Source of the DNA: CBDULQ01 sp965368115
GTDB lineage: Bacteria > Pseudomonadota > Gammaproteobacteria > SZUA-229
Length of the DNA: 17,300 nt
NCBI GenBank assembly: GCA_965368115.1
Contig: CBDULQ010000052.1
Coordinates: forward strand, 1 to 17,300
Direction of reading: 5' to 3'
Part shown: positions 7,096-13,520 of the stretch, in pieces
Position numbering within the stretch: the first letter of the stretch is position 1
Layout: each line of letters begins with the position of its first letter
Notes under the pieces: generated by a model
What the model was told of the DNA's origin: nothing
Database searches by the model: none
Seen by the model: only the letters and a program-made list of their open reading frames with translations
Position numbers and translations under genes: made by a program

Positions 7096-7449
7096 TTAGT
7101 CTTCCGGTACGTAGTACTCGGTCTGCGTATTGTCGTTGATCTGATCGTCGATCAGTTTGAATTCATGGCTGCCGATGCGCAGCACATCGTTATGACGCAA
7201 TTGCTTCTGTTCCTCGCGTGCGCCGTTCACGAAACTGCCGTTGGTGCTGCCGAGGTCGCGCAATTCCACATCCCAGCTACCGGGCAGATATTCGTTGGGA
7301 CTTACGGCCAGGATACAATGCCGACTGCTCACCACGCTGTCTTCCAGTTGCAGTGTATTGTCGCCGTTACGACCAATGCTGAAATCACCTTCGTGCAGAT
7401 CGAATTCCGCGGTGACTACACCATTCACAATATGTTTGAGTTTAATCAA
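7096..7449 (-). CDS. FHA-domain protein (phosphothreonine reader), TTG start
   Basis: A 117-residue protein that is essentially one forkhead-associated domain. Key residues are present: FSIGRNGDN (Arg27), VSSRHC (Ser42, Arg43, His44) and DLGSTNGSFVNG (Asn70, Asn75), the set that contacts phosphothreonine. The C-terminal tail QINDNTQTEYYVPED is acidic and may itself be a phosphorylation or docking site. The likely start is TTG at 7447-7449: an AGGAG site lies 6 nt upstream, an in-frame TAG blocks any earlier start, and the FHA beta-strand begins immediately. FHA domains read Ser/Thr kinase signals or scaffold secretion machines, but no kinase, phosphatase or secretion gene is in this window, so the partner is unknown. 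Confidence 0.88.
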   Translation of the reverse strand: MIKLKHIVNGVVTAEFDLHEGDFSIGRNGDNTLQLEDSVVSSRHCILAVSPNEYLPGSWDVELRDLGSTNGSFVNGAREEQKQLRHNDVLRIGSHEFKLIDDQINDNTQTEYYVPED

Positions 7450-7676
7450 GTCCTGCTCCTGATATTTCTAAGAACGGGAACCCTGCAGGTTCGTCCTTCG
7501 TTTTAGGCATAGCGGTAATCTAGTTCAGCACGTTTCAGATTTCGTAGAGGCAGATCGCATATTGCCTACCCGGTCACAAAACAGCCTGCCGCTCGAGACC
7601 GGCCGGAAAAACCCGGAACCGAAACCGGGCTGAACACGTTATAGCACTGTGACTTAACAAAACTGAGGAAGTTTTA

Positions 7677-8024
7677 ATGAAAACATTATTCACTGTAAGC
7701 GCATTGGCACTGGGTCTGTTCAGCACTGCAGCATTTGCTCATCATCCTGCTGCCGATCGTGTTGATCCCGAAATTTACGCGATGATCGACGAAAACGTAT
7801 CCGACACTCCGCATGCCGATCTGGTATTCGACGACATGGGTCAGCCCTCAGGCACCCCTGGCGAAGACATGGCTGAAGCGGCCGAAGCCGCTGAGACCGG
7901 CATGGGCGCTGGCGCTGGTGTAGACATGGAAGCGGCCATGGAACAACGCGGTGAACTGCCGGACGTGAGCGATGCGGTCGATACCATGACCATGCTGGAA
8001 GACATCGACGGTCGTCTGGAATAA
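7677..8024 (+). CDS. Small exported acidic protein, unknown function
   Basis: A 115-residue protein I do not recognise. It has a clear signal peptide (MKTLFTVSALALGLFSTAAFA, cleavage after residue 21), giving a mature protein of about 94 residues that begins HHPAADRVDPEIYAMID. The mature part is highly acidic (about 25 Asp/Glu against 3 Arg and no Lys), has no cysteine, and carries eight methionines, several in a low-complexity Ala/Glu/Gly/Met segment (about residues 60-90). It has a good GAGGA ribosome binding site and is the only plus-strand gene in the left half, between the FHA gene and the amidotransferase. The His-His N-terminus, acidity and methionine content would suit a periplasmic metal or cation binder or a chaperone-like protein, but that is a guess. 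Confidence 0.75.
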   Translation: MKTLFTVSALALGLFSTAAFAHHPAADRVDPEIYAMIDENVSDTPHADLVFDDMGQPSGTPGEDMAEAAEAAETGMGAGAGVDMEAAMEQRGELPDVSDAVDTMTMLEDIDGRLE

Positions 8025-8048
8025 AACCGCCAGAGTAAATCCTCGTGC

Positions 8049-8109
8049 GACACCCTGTTCCCACCGGGTGTCCTGACGGTCCGGGGCCGGATAGCACTAT
8101 CCGGCCCCG
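8049..8109 (+). terminator. Two tandem hairpins in the convergent gap, likely terminator
   Basis: First hairpin: GACACCC (8049-8055) with GGGTGTC (8066-8072). Second hairpin: a perfect 13-bp inverted repeat at 8082-8094 / 8097-8109 (GGGGCCGGATAG core) with a 2-nt centre. The second is very stable but followed only by GTTATTTCC on the plus strand and no T-run on the minus strand, so it is not a classical intrinsic terminator. Its place between the converging 3' ends of the exported protein and amidotransferase genes suggests bidirectional termination or mRNA-end protection. Confidence 0.6.
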
Positions 8110-8123
8110 TGTTATTTCCGCAC

Positions 8124-8837
8124 TCAGCAAACATCCCAGTACACGCAACGTAACCAGGCGTCGTACACCGCGTCAGCCCGTTCATGCAAACCCTGCAGCC
8201 GCTCCGCCAATTGCGCGCGGATCTGTTGTGCATCCTGCACACATGTCGACGCCTCCTGCAGGTCTTCCGGGTAGGATTCGATCAGGTAATCGATCATTTC
8301 ATGCGTCATTTCCAGGTGAAACTGCATGGCCAGAATATTGTTCAGCACATAGGCCTGTTCAGAGAAGCAGTCGTTGCCGGCCAGCACGCTGGCACCCGGC
8401 GGTTTTTCATAGATGTGGGCGTGCCACTGAAACACTTCGAACTGACCCGGCAGATCGGCAAACCAGCTGGCATGTTCGATGGCATGGGTCTTCAGCACCC
8501 GGTGCCAGCCCACTTCCAGCGAACTGTTCTGGCATACCGCGCCGCCCAGCGCCTTGCTGATCAACTGGGCACCCAGACAGACCCCCATCATCGGTAAATC
8601 CTGCTCCGCCGCCTGACGAATCAGCTGCAACTCCTGCTGCATGTAATCGGTGGGCTGATTGACGTTACCGGCGCCACCCATGAACACCAGGCCGGCCAGC
8701 CCCTCCAGATCCATCAGCAGCGGATTGTTCTGGTCCACGCACTGTACTTCGAACGGAATCCGCCGCCGGCGCAGATAACTTTCCAGGTAAGTCTGCAACT
8801 TGCGTTGCTGATGATGAACAATACGTATCGGCTTCAC
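8124..8837 (-). CDS. Class I glutamine amidotransferase-like protein, GTG start
   Basis: A 237-residue single-domain class I glutamine amidotransferase. The nucleophile elbow MGVCLGAQL holds Cys87, and AMQFHLEMT holds His174 and Glu176, so the Cys-His-Glu triad is complete. The oxyanion loop (VFMGGAGNVNQ) is also visible. Proteins of this length resemble GuaA-type amidotransferase homologues that stand alone, including those removing gamma-glutamyl groups from polyamine intermediates; the natural substrate cannot be called. The C-terminal 45 residues are a helical extension. Translation most likely starts at GTG (8835-8837), since no in-frame ATG lies close upstream and an AGGA is present. 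It is 45 nt downstream of pdxH on the same strand and may share its transcript. Confidence 0.82.
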   Translation of the reverse strand: MKPIRIVHHQQRKLQTYLESYLRRRRIPFEVQCVDQNNPLLMDLEGLAGLVFMGGAGNVNQPTDYMQQELQLIRQAAEQDLPMMGVCLGAQLISKALGGAVCQNSSLEVGWHRVLKTHAIEHASWFADLPGQFEVFQWHAHIYEKPPGASVLAGNDCFSEQAYVLNNILAMQFHLEMTHEMIDYLIESYPEDLQEASTCVQDAQQIRAQLAERLQGLHERADAVYDAWLRCVYWDVC

Positions 8838-8882
8838 GGTTCCCGTTTCCTGCCGTCCTGATGTCGGGGCTTATGATCTCAC

Positions 8883-9521
8883 TCAGGGCGCCATGCGTTC
8901 GATCGACCATTCACCCTGCTCGTTCTGAGTATAGATAAAACGATCGTGCAGGCGACTGTCCCGCGCCTGCCAGAATTCGATACTCGACGGGGTGATGCGA
9001 TAACCGCCCCAGAACGGCGGCAGCGGCACCTGGTGATCGGCGAATTTCTGCTTCATGCTGGTGTACATACTTTCCAGCACCGAACGCGAGCTGATGTAGC
9101 GACTCTGCTCAGAAGCCCAGGCACCGATCTGGCTGCCGCGCGGCCGGGTGGCAAAGTATTTCAGCGACTCGGCGCTGGAGATTCTCGCCGCGGTACCGGT
9201 GATTTTCACCTGGCGCCCCAGCGCGTGCCAGGGGAACAGAATACTCACCCGGGCATTACCGGCGATCTGCTGCGCCTTGCGACTTTCGTAATTGGTAAAA
9301 AAGACGAATCCGTTACCATCGAACAGCTTCAGCAACACGGTGCGTTGCCAGGGCTGCCCCCGCTCGTCCACCGTGGCCAGTACCATGGCTCCCGGTTCGT
9401 GCAGATCGCTGTCGATGGTCTGGGCATACCAGGCTTCGAACTGCTTTACCGGGTCGGCATGCAATTGCGATTTACTCAGGCCTTCGGCCATCAGTTGCTG
9501 GCGTAATTCATCCGGATTCAT
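8883..9521 (-). CDS. pdxH: Pyridoxamine/pyridoxine 5'-phosphate oxidase
   Basis: FMN-dependent oxidase that makes pyridoxal 5'-phosphate from PNP or PMP. From the ATG at 9519-9521 it is 212 residues (E. coli 218). The start MNPDELRQQLMAEGLSKSQL is the normal PdxH N-terminus; the in-frame TTG at 9590 would add 23 residues of no family resemblance and is rejected. FMN-site segments include RTVLLKLFDGNGFVFFTNYE and ARVSILFPWHALGRQVKITG, then the PRGSQIGAWASEQS stretch, and the C-terminal substrate segment FWQARDSRLHDRF is intact. A GGTGG-type ribosome site lies about 10 nt upstream. It is divergent from the GNAT-nitrilase gene, sharing a 151-bp gap. Confidence 0.95.
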   Translation of the reverse strand: MNPDELRQQLMAEGLSKSQLHADPVKQFEAWYAQTIDSDLHEPGAMVLATVDERGQPWQRTVLLKLFDGNGFVFFTNYESRKAQQIAGNARVSILFPWHALGRQVKITGTAARISSAESLKYFATRPRGSQIGAWASEQSRYISSRSVLESMYTSMKQKFADHQVPLPPFWGGYRITPSSIEFWQARDSRLHDRFIYTQNEQGEWSIERMAP

Positions 9522-9630
9522 ACTGCGTGACCACCTTGCGGCCGGGTTCGACAAAGTGCGCAGCATAACGCCCGTCCCGATAAAGCGCAAACCGGCCCGA
9601 CGCCCCTCGGTGTATCCGCAAGGCCGCGTC

Positions 9631-9639
9631 TGTTATGAT
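9631..9639 (+). promoter_or_regulatory. Candidate extended -10 promoter for the GNAT-nitrilase gene
   Basis: TGTTATGAT is a TGn-extended -10 element with a near-consensus TATGAT box (9634-9639), 33 nt upstream of the start codon. No recognisable -35 lies 16-18 bp upstream, as is usual for extended -10 promoters. Confidence 0.4.
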
Positions 9640-9672
9640 AAAAACTCCTTATTTCAGCGACAGATTTCGGCC

Positions 9673-11235
9673 ATGAACAGCGACACGCCCGGCGATCTCC
9701 ATCTCAAGTTACGCAACCTGGAAAGCAGCGATTACGACCAGGTGGCGGTGCTCATGGAAGAAGTCTACCCGGACATCGGCGGCGCCTGGTCGCAGGATGC
9801 GTTGCTGGCACTGATTCGCGAGTTTCCCGAAGGCCAGATCGCCATCGAGGACAACGGCAGTATCATCGCCGTCGCACTGACCGTGCGTTGCAGTTACGAT
9901 CGTTTCAGCCGCAGCCATACCTATGACGACCTGATCAGTCGTCGCGACCGCATCAAACACGATCCCGACGGCGACGCCCTGTACGGCATGGATATCTTCG
10001 TGTCCCGGGACTATCGCGATTTACGCCTCGGTCGGCGCCTCTACGACGCGCGCAAGGAACTGTGCCGCAACCTCAACCTGCGCGCCATCCTCGCCGGTGG
10101 TCGCATCATTCGCTATCACGAACACGCGGACATGGAACCTTCCGAATACCTGGACGCAGTGCGGCGCAAGGAAATCCACGACCCGATCCTCAGCTTCCAG
10201 CTGGCTAACGATTTCGAAGTCAAACGACTGATGAAGGGTTATCTGCCGGAAGACCGCAAATCCCTCGGTTACGCCACTTTGCTGGAATGGAACAATATCC
10301 TGTACGAGCCGGAAGGTGTTGCGGTGGATGAAATCCGCAAGTACATGGTGCGCGTTGCCGTGTTGCAATGGCAGATGCGCCTCACCGATTCATTCGAAAC
10401 CTGGCTCAACCAGGTGGAATATTTCGTCGACTCCATGGCCGATTACAAGGCCGACTTCATTCTGTTCCCGGAATTTTTCAACATCGCGCTGATGGGTCTG
10501 GGTGAAAACCAGGAAAACCAGTTCGAAGCGATTCGTTATGTCGCCACCTATGCAGACCGCATCGTCGAAGAACTGTCTCGTTTTGCGGTCAGCTACAACA
10601 TCAACATCATCGCCGGCAGCATGCCCGCCATGAGCGGCGATCGATTACACAATAATGCCTACCTGTGTCGCCGCGACGGTACCGTCGGCGTGCAACCGAA
10701 GATTCACATCACACCACACGAACGTCGCGACTGGGTCATCGAAGGCGGCGACAGTTTACAGGTATTCGAAACCGACGCCGGTCGCGTCGGCATTCTGATC
10801 TGTTACGATGTGGAGTTTCCGGAGTTACCGCGACTGCTCGCCAAGCAGGACATGGACATTCTGTTCGTGCCCTTCTGGACCGACACCAAAAACGGTTTCC
10901 TGCGCGTGCAGCGTTGCGCCCAGGCACGCGCCATCGAAAACGAATGTTATGTGGCGATTGCCGGTAGCGTCGGTAACCTGCCGCAGGTGGAAAACGTGGA
11001 TATCCAGTATGCCCAGTCGGCAGTGTATTCACCGTCCGACTTCGCCTTCCCGCACGACGCCATCATTGCCGAAAGCACACCCAACACGGAAATGGCGCTG
11101 ATCGCCGACCTGGACCTGGACAAGCTGATCCAGGTGCGTCACGAGGGCTCGGTCACCAACTCGCGGGATCGTCGCGATGAGCTCTATGACCTGCTCTGGA
11201 AAGGCGCCAGCTCCGGCGAAGATCACAAGGACTGA
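9673..11235 (+). CDS. GNAT acetyltransferase - nitrilase (carbon-nitrogen hydrolase) fusion
   Basis: A 520-residue two-domain protein. Residues 10-210 are a GNAT-type domain (GMDIFVSRDYRDLRLGRRLY at 105-124 is the acetyl-CoA-binding helix region, with RDLRLG in place of the usual Q/RxxGxG/A). Residues 225-495 are a carbon-nitrogen hydrolase with the full triad: Glu267 (FPEFF), Lys343 (QPKIHITPHER) and Cys377 (ILICYDVEFPE). This fusion is a known but poorly characterised architecture in proteobacteria. It probably hydrolyses an amide or nitrile-like C-N bond and may acylate an amine, but the substrate is unknown. ATG at 9673 is chosen because the preceding frame is unrelated sequence; the ribosome site is weak. 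Its last 13 nt overlap the 3' end of the convergent sigma-54 regulator. Confidence 0.9.
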   Translation: MNSDTPGDLHLKLRNLESSDYDQVAVLMEEVYPDIGGAWSQDALLALIREFPEGQIAIEDNGSIIAVALTVRCSYDRFSRSHTYDDLISRRDRIKHDPDGDALYGMDIFVSRDYRDLRLGRRLYDARKELCRNLNLRAILAGGRIIRYHEHADMEPSEYLDAVRRKEIHDPILSFQLANDFEVKRLMKGYLPEDRKSLGYATLLEWNNILYEPEGVAVDEIRKYMVRVAVLQWQMRLTDSFETWLNQVEYFVDSMADYKADFILFPEFFNIALMGLGENQENQFEAIRYVATYADRIVEELSRFAVSYNINIIAGSMPAMSGDRLHNNAYLCRRDGTVGVQPKIHITPHERRDWVIEGGDSLQVFETDAGRVGILICYDVEFPELPRLLAKQDMDILFVPFWTDTKNGFLRVQRCAQARAIENECYVAIAGSVGNLPQVENVDIQYAQSAVYSPSDFAFPHDAIIAESTPNTEMALIADLDLDKLIQVRHEGSVTNSRDRRDELYDLLWKGASSGEDHKD

Positions 11236-13166
11236 ATCAGCTGATCCTGTTCGACGACTGTCGTCTTGAACTGATTGCGATCGATACCCAGGCGTTTGAT
11301 TTTCGAAGTCAGCGTGGTGGGCTTCATCTGCAACAATTCCGCCGCACCGTCTTTACCAAACACCTTACCGCGTGTCTGCTGCAGGGCAGTCACGATATTG
11401 TTGCGCTCGTCCATTTGCAGTTCGCGGCGGGTCCGAATACTGGCCACCGATTCCATCGACTCGTCATCCTGCACGGTCTGTGTATCGACATACTGATCCG
11501 TCGGCATCTCGAATACCAGGCGTCCGTTGCGTGACAAAATCACCGCACGCTCAATGACATTCTGCAGTTCACGAATATTCCCCGGCCAGTGATACTGCAT
11601 CAACCGTTCGATATCGGCCTTACTCAAACGCACATCCTGTTTGTTCAGTTTGGTGAGTGACTGTTGCAGAAAATGATTGGCCAGCATCGGCACATCGTCG
11701 CGACGCTCGCGTAACGGCACCGACTCGATGGGGAATACATTCAATCGAAAGTAGAGATCTTCACGGAACTGATGATTGCGTACTTCACGCAGCAGATCCT
11801 TGTTGGTGGCGGCGATGATGCGCACGTCGACCTTGCGCGTGCGATTCTCCCCCACGCGCTCGAACTGGCCTTCCTGCAACACCCGCAACAGTTTGCCCTG
11901 CAACTCGATGGGAATCTCGCCGACTTCATCGAGAAACAGGGTGCCGCCGTCGGCCAGTTCGAAGCGGCCGGTGCGATCGTTGGTCGCGCCGGTAAATGCG
12001 CCTTTGACATGACCGAAAAATTCACTCTCGAACAGCTCACGGGGAATCGCCGCGCAATTCACCCGGATCAACGGCCGTGCATGTCGATCGCTGCTCTCGT
12101 GAATGGCGCGCGCAATGAGTTCCTTGCCGGTGCCCGATTCACCGGTAATCAGCACATTGGCATCGGTGGGCGATACCAGTTCGATCTGGTTGACCAGGCG
12201 TTGCACCGCCATACTGTTCCCGACGATCTGTTTGTAGTTGTGTTCGGCACGAATCTCTTCCAGCAGATAAGCGTTCTCCATTTCCAGACGCTGCTTGAGC
12301 TGCTCCACTTCATGCAGCGCCGCATGCAAGCGTTTTTCCGCCTGCTTGCGTTCGCTGATGTCGCGGAACACCACCACCGCACCCACCAGGTGACCGCGAT
12401 CACGAATCGGCGTACTGGTGTATTCGACTTCGATGGGTACGCCGTTCTTGCGCCAGAACACTTCATCGTCGACTCGATGGATAGCGCCGTCATGAAACGC
12501 GGCATAGATGGGGCATTCGTGGGAATGGTAATCGGCGCCGTCGCGATGCTGATAATGAATCATGCCATGGGCATCCTTACCCACCAGCTCATCCGCGGAC
12601 CAGCCCAGCATGCGTTCCGCAGCCGGGTTCACAAACGTGGTTTTGCCGTCCGCATTGACACCATAAATGCCTTCGCCCACCGCATGCAACAACAGCTGAT
12701 TTTCTTTTTCGATATCCTGGAAGATGCGTTCGATACGTTTCCATTCTTCGATACCGCGACGCACATACTGATTGGCAGCGGAGGTTTCGCGCAGTTGCTG
12801 CAACTCCTGTTTGTCGCGTAGCTGCATCACCACCAGCGGTGACTCCGCTTCGTCGTACAAAGTCGCATTCACTTCCAGATCGACGGTGTGACCGTCCATG
12901 TGGCGCGCCAGCAATTCATCGGTCCAGCCGCTGCCGCGCTCCAGCACCGATTCGGTAAAGATAATCAGCGCCGGCAATTCGAACTGAAAAATGGCAGTCA
13001 CCGTACTACTGCACAGCTGCTGATGACTGTAACCGAGCAGGCGGGTAGCCGCGGCGTTCGCATCCAGCACCTTGTTGACCAGTGGATCGATGAGCAGAAA
13101 CGCATCATCCAGATGACCGATCATGGATGCCTGGATCAGTTGATTGACAGGGCCGGGAAAAGACAT
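11223..13166 (-). CDS. cynF: Sigma-54-dependent PAS/AAA+/Fis transcriptional activator of the cyanate operon (CynF-like)
   Basis: A 647-residue bacterial enhancer-binding protein. Two PAS domains (about 15-115 and 155-280; the second contains HSHECPIYAAF) precede a coiled-coil linker (about 272-308). The AAA+ domain has Walker A GESGTGKE (342-349), the sigma-54 contact loop GAFTGA (389-394), Walker B GTLFLDEV (408-415) and the arginine region REDLYFRLNVFP. A Fis-type helix-turn-helix is at about 590-630 (GAAELLQMKPTTLTSKIKRLG). There is no receiver domain, so activation is by PAS sensing rather than phosphorylation. The ATG has a GGAGG site. Divergent placement from cynABDS makes that operon its target; a sigma-54 regulator named cynF in a Pseudomonas cyanase cluster is a precedent I recall. 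Its own promoter is also of sigma-54 type. The inducer is not known. Confidence 0.93.
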   Translation of the reverse strand: MSFPGPVNQLIQASMIGHLDDAFLLIDPLVNKVLDANAAATRLLGYSHQQLCSSTVTAIFQFELPALIIFTESVLERGSGWTDELLARHMDGHTVDLEVNATLYDEAESPLVVMQLRDKQELQQLRETSAANQYVRRGIEEWKRIERIFQDIEKENQLLLHAVGEGIYGVNADGKTTFVNPAAERMLGWSADELVGKDAHGMIHYQHRDGADYHSHECPIYAAFHDGAIHRVDDEVFWRKNGVPIEVEYTSTPIRDRGHLVGAVVVFRDISERKQAEKRLHAALHEVEQLKQRLEMENAYLLEEIRAEHNYKQIVGNSMAVQRLVNQIELVSPTDANVLITGESGTGKELIARAIHESSDRHARPLIRVNCAAIPRELFESEFFGHVKGAFTGATNDRTGRFELADGGTLFLDEVGEIPIELQGKLLRVLQEGQFERVGENRTRKVDVRIIAATNKDLLREVRNHQFREDLYFRLNVFPIESVPLRERRDDVPMLANHFLQQSLTKLNKQDVRLSKADIERLMQYHWPGNIRELQNVIERAVILSRNGRLVFEMPTDQYVDTQTVQDDESMESVASIRTRRELQMDERNNIVTALQQTRGKVFGKDGAAELLQMKPTTLTSKIKRLGIDRNQFKTTVVEQDQLIQSL

Positions 13167-13201
13167 GGATGCCTCCGTTTTAATGTACCTGCAGATGACA
13201 T

Positions 13202-13217
13202 CGCAAGCCCCGTGCCA
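13202..13217 (-). promoter_or_regulatory. Sigma-54 (-24/-12) promoter of the activator gene
   Basis: The minus strand reads TGGCACGGGGCTTGCG, a full match to the sigma-54 consensus TGGCACG-N4-TTGC, with GG (-24) and GC (-12) separated by exactly 10 bp. Transcription would start near 13191, leaving a leader of about 25 nt that contains the GGAGG ribosome site (13171-13176) before the activator ATG at 13166. Confidence 0.88.
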
Positions 13218-13273
13218 GACTACGAAATCTGGTAATTACGACTGTGAATTTTCGTAATTTACGATTTTTCGTA
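13215..13273. promoter_or_regulatory. Palindrome cluster, probable enhancer (UAS) for the sigma-54 activator
   Basis: Five copies of a TACGA half-site in both orientations: TACGA at 13221, 13237 and 13260, and TCGTA at 13252 and 13269. They build ATTACGA / TCGTAAT (13235-13258, 10-bp spacer), a tight palindrome TCGTAA-T-TTACGA (13252-13264) and TACGA-TTTT-TCGTA (13260-13273). A less perfect CCAGA...TCTGG palindrome (13215-13232) overlaps the activator's -24 element. The cluster is centred about 115 bp upstream of the predicted operon start, the usual distance for an enhancer. Binding by the neighbouring activator is inferred. Confidence 0.75.
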
Positions 13274-13314
13274 GCGTTTCAACCCCCCAAGCCAGCTCAC
13301 GTTTTCATATTAAT

Positions 13315-13327
13315 TATCAATAGTTTA
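13315..13327 (+). promoter_or_regulatory. IHF binding site
   Basis: TATCAATAGTTTA matches the IHF consensus WATCAANNNNTTR at every defined position and sits in an AT-rich tract (13301-13330). It lies between the palindrome cluster and the operon's -24/-12 promoter, where IHF bends DNA to bring enhancer-bound activator to sigma-54 polymerase. Confidence 0.75.
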
Positions 13328-13344
13328 TATCGCATTGTCGGAAT

Positions 13345-13360
13345 TGGTACAGGGCTTGCT
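13345..13360 (+). promoter_or_regulatory. Sigma-54 (-24/-12) promoter of cynABDS
   Basis: TGGTACAGGGCTTGCT has GG (13346-13347) and GC (13358-13359) 10 bp apart and matches the sigma-54 consensus at most positions (C to T and G to A in the -24 block). It is identical at 13 of 16 positions to the promoter facing the activator. The start would be near 13371, giving a leader of about 150 nt before cynA. That leader is GC-rich with a T6 run at 13424-13429; I see no convincing riboswitch or attenuator in it. Confidence 0.85.
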
Positions 13361-13520
13361 CTACAGGGTTTAAAGCGCGTGACAACGACCCGCCGCAGGG
13401 ACCGCCGCGACACCGCGCCGCATTTTTTCGCACCAGTCTGGCGCAATAGACCGGCGCAACAGCCCGGACTCTGTGCAGATAACAACTGAACGACCCCTTT
13501 TAACCCGAGAGGACCTGTCA

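Noticed and set aside
11772..12821. A 349-codon open frame on the plus strand opposite the sigma-54 activator.
   Set aside because: It is a shadow of the activator's coding frame; the translation has no recognisable domain, while the opposite strand has intact PAS, AAA+ and HTH motifs.
13473..13520. An in-frame GTG that would extend the cyanate-binding protein by 16 residues.
   Set aside because: It has no ribosome binding site, whereas the ATG at 13521 has AGAGGA 7 nt upstream.
13371..13520. The 150-nt cynA leader, examined for a riboswitch or attenuator because it is long and has a T6 run at 13424-13429.
   Set aside because: Only 4-bp stems are found before the T-run and no known riboswitch core is recognisable; folding software would be needed to go further.
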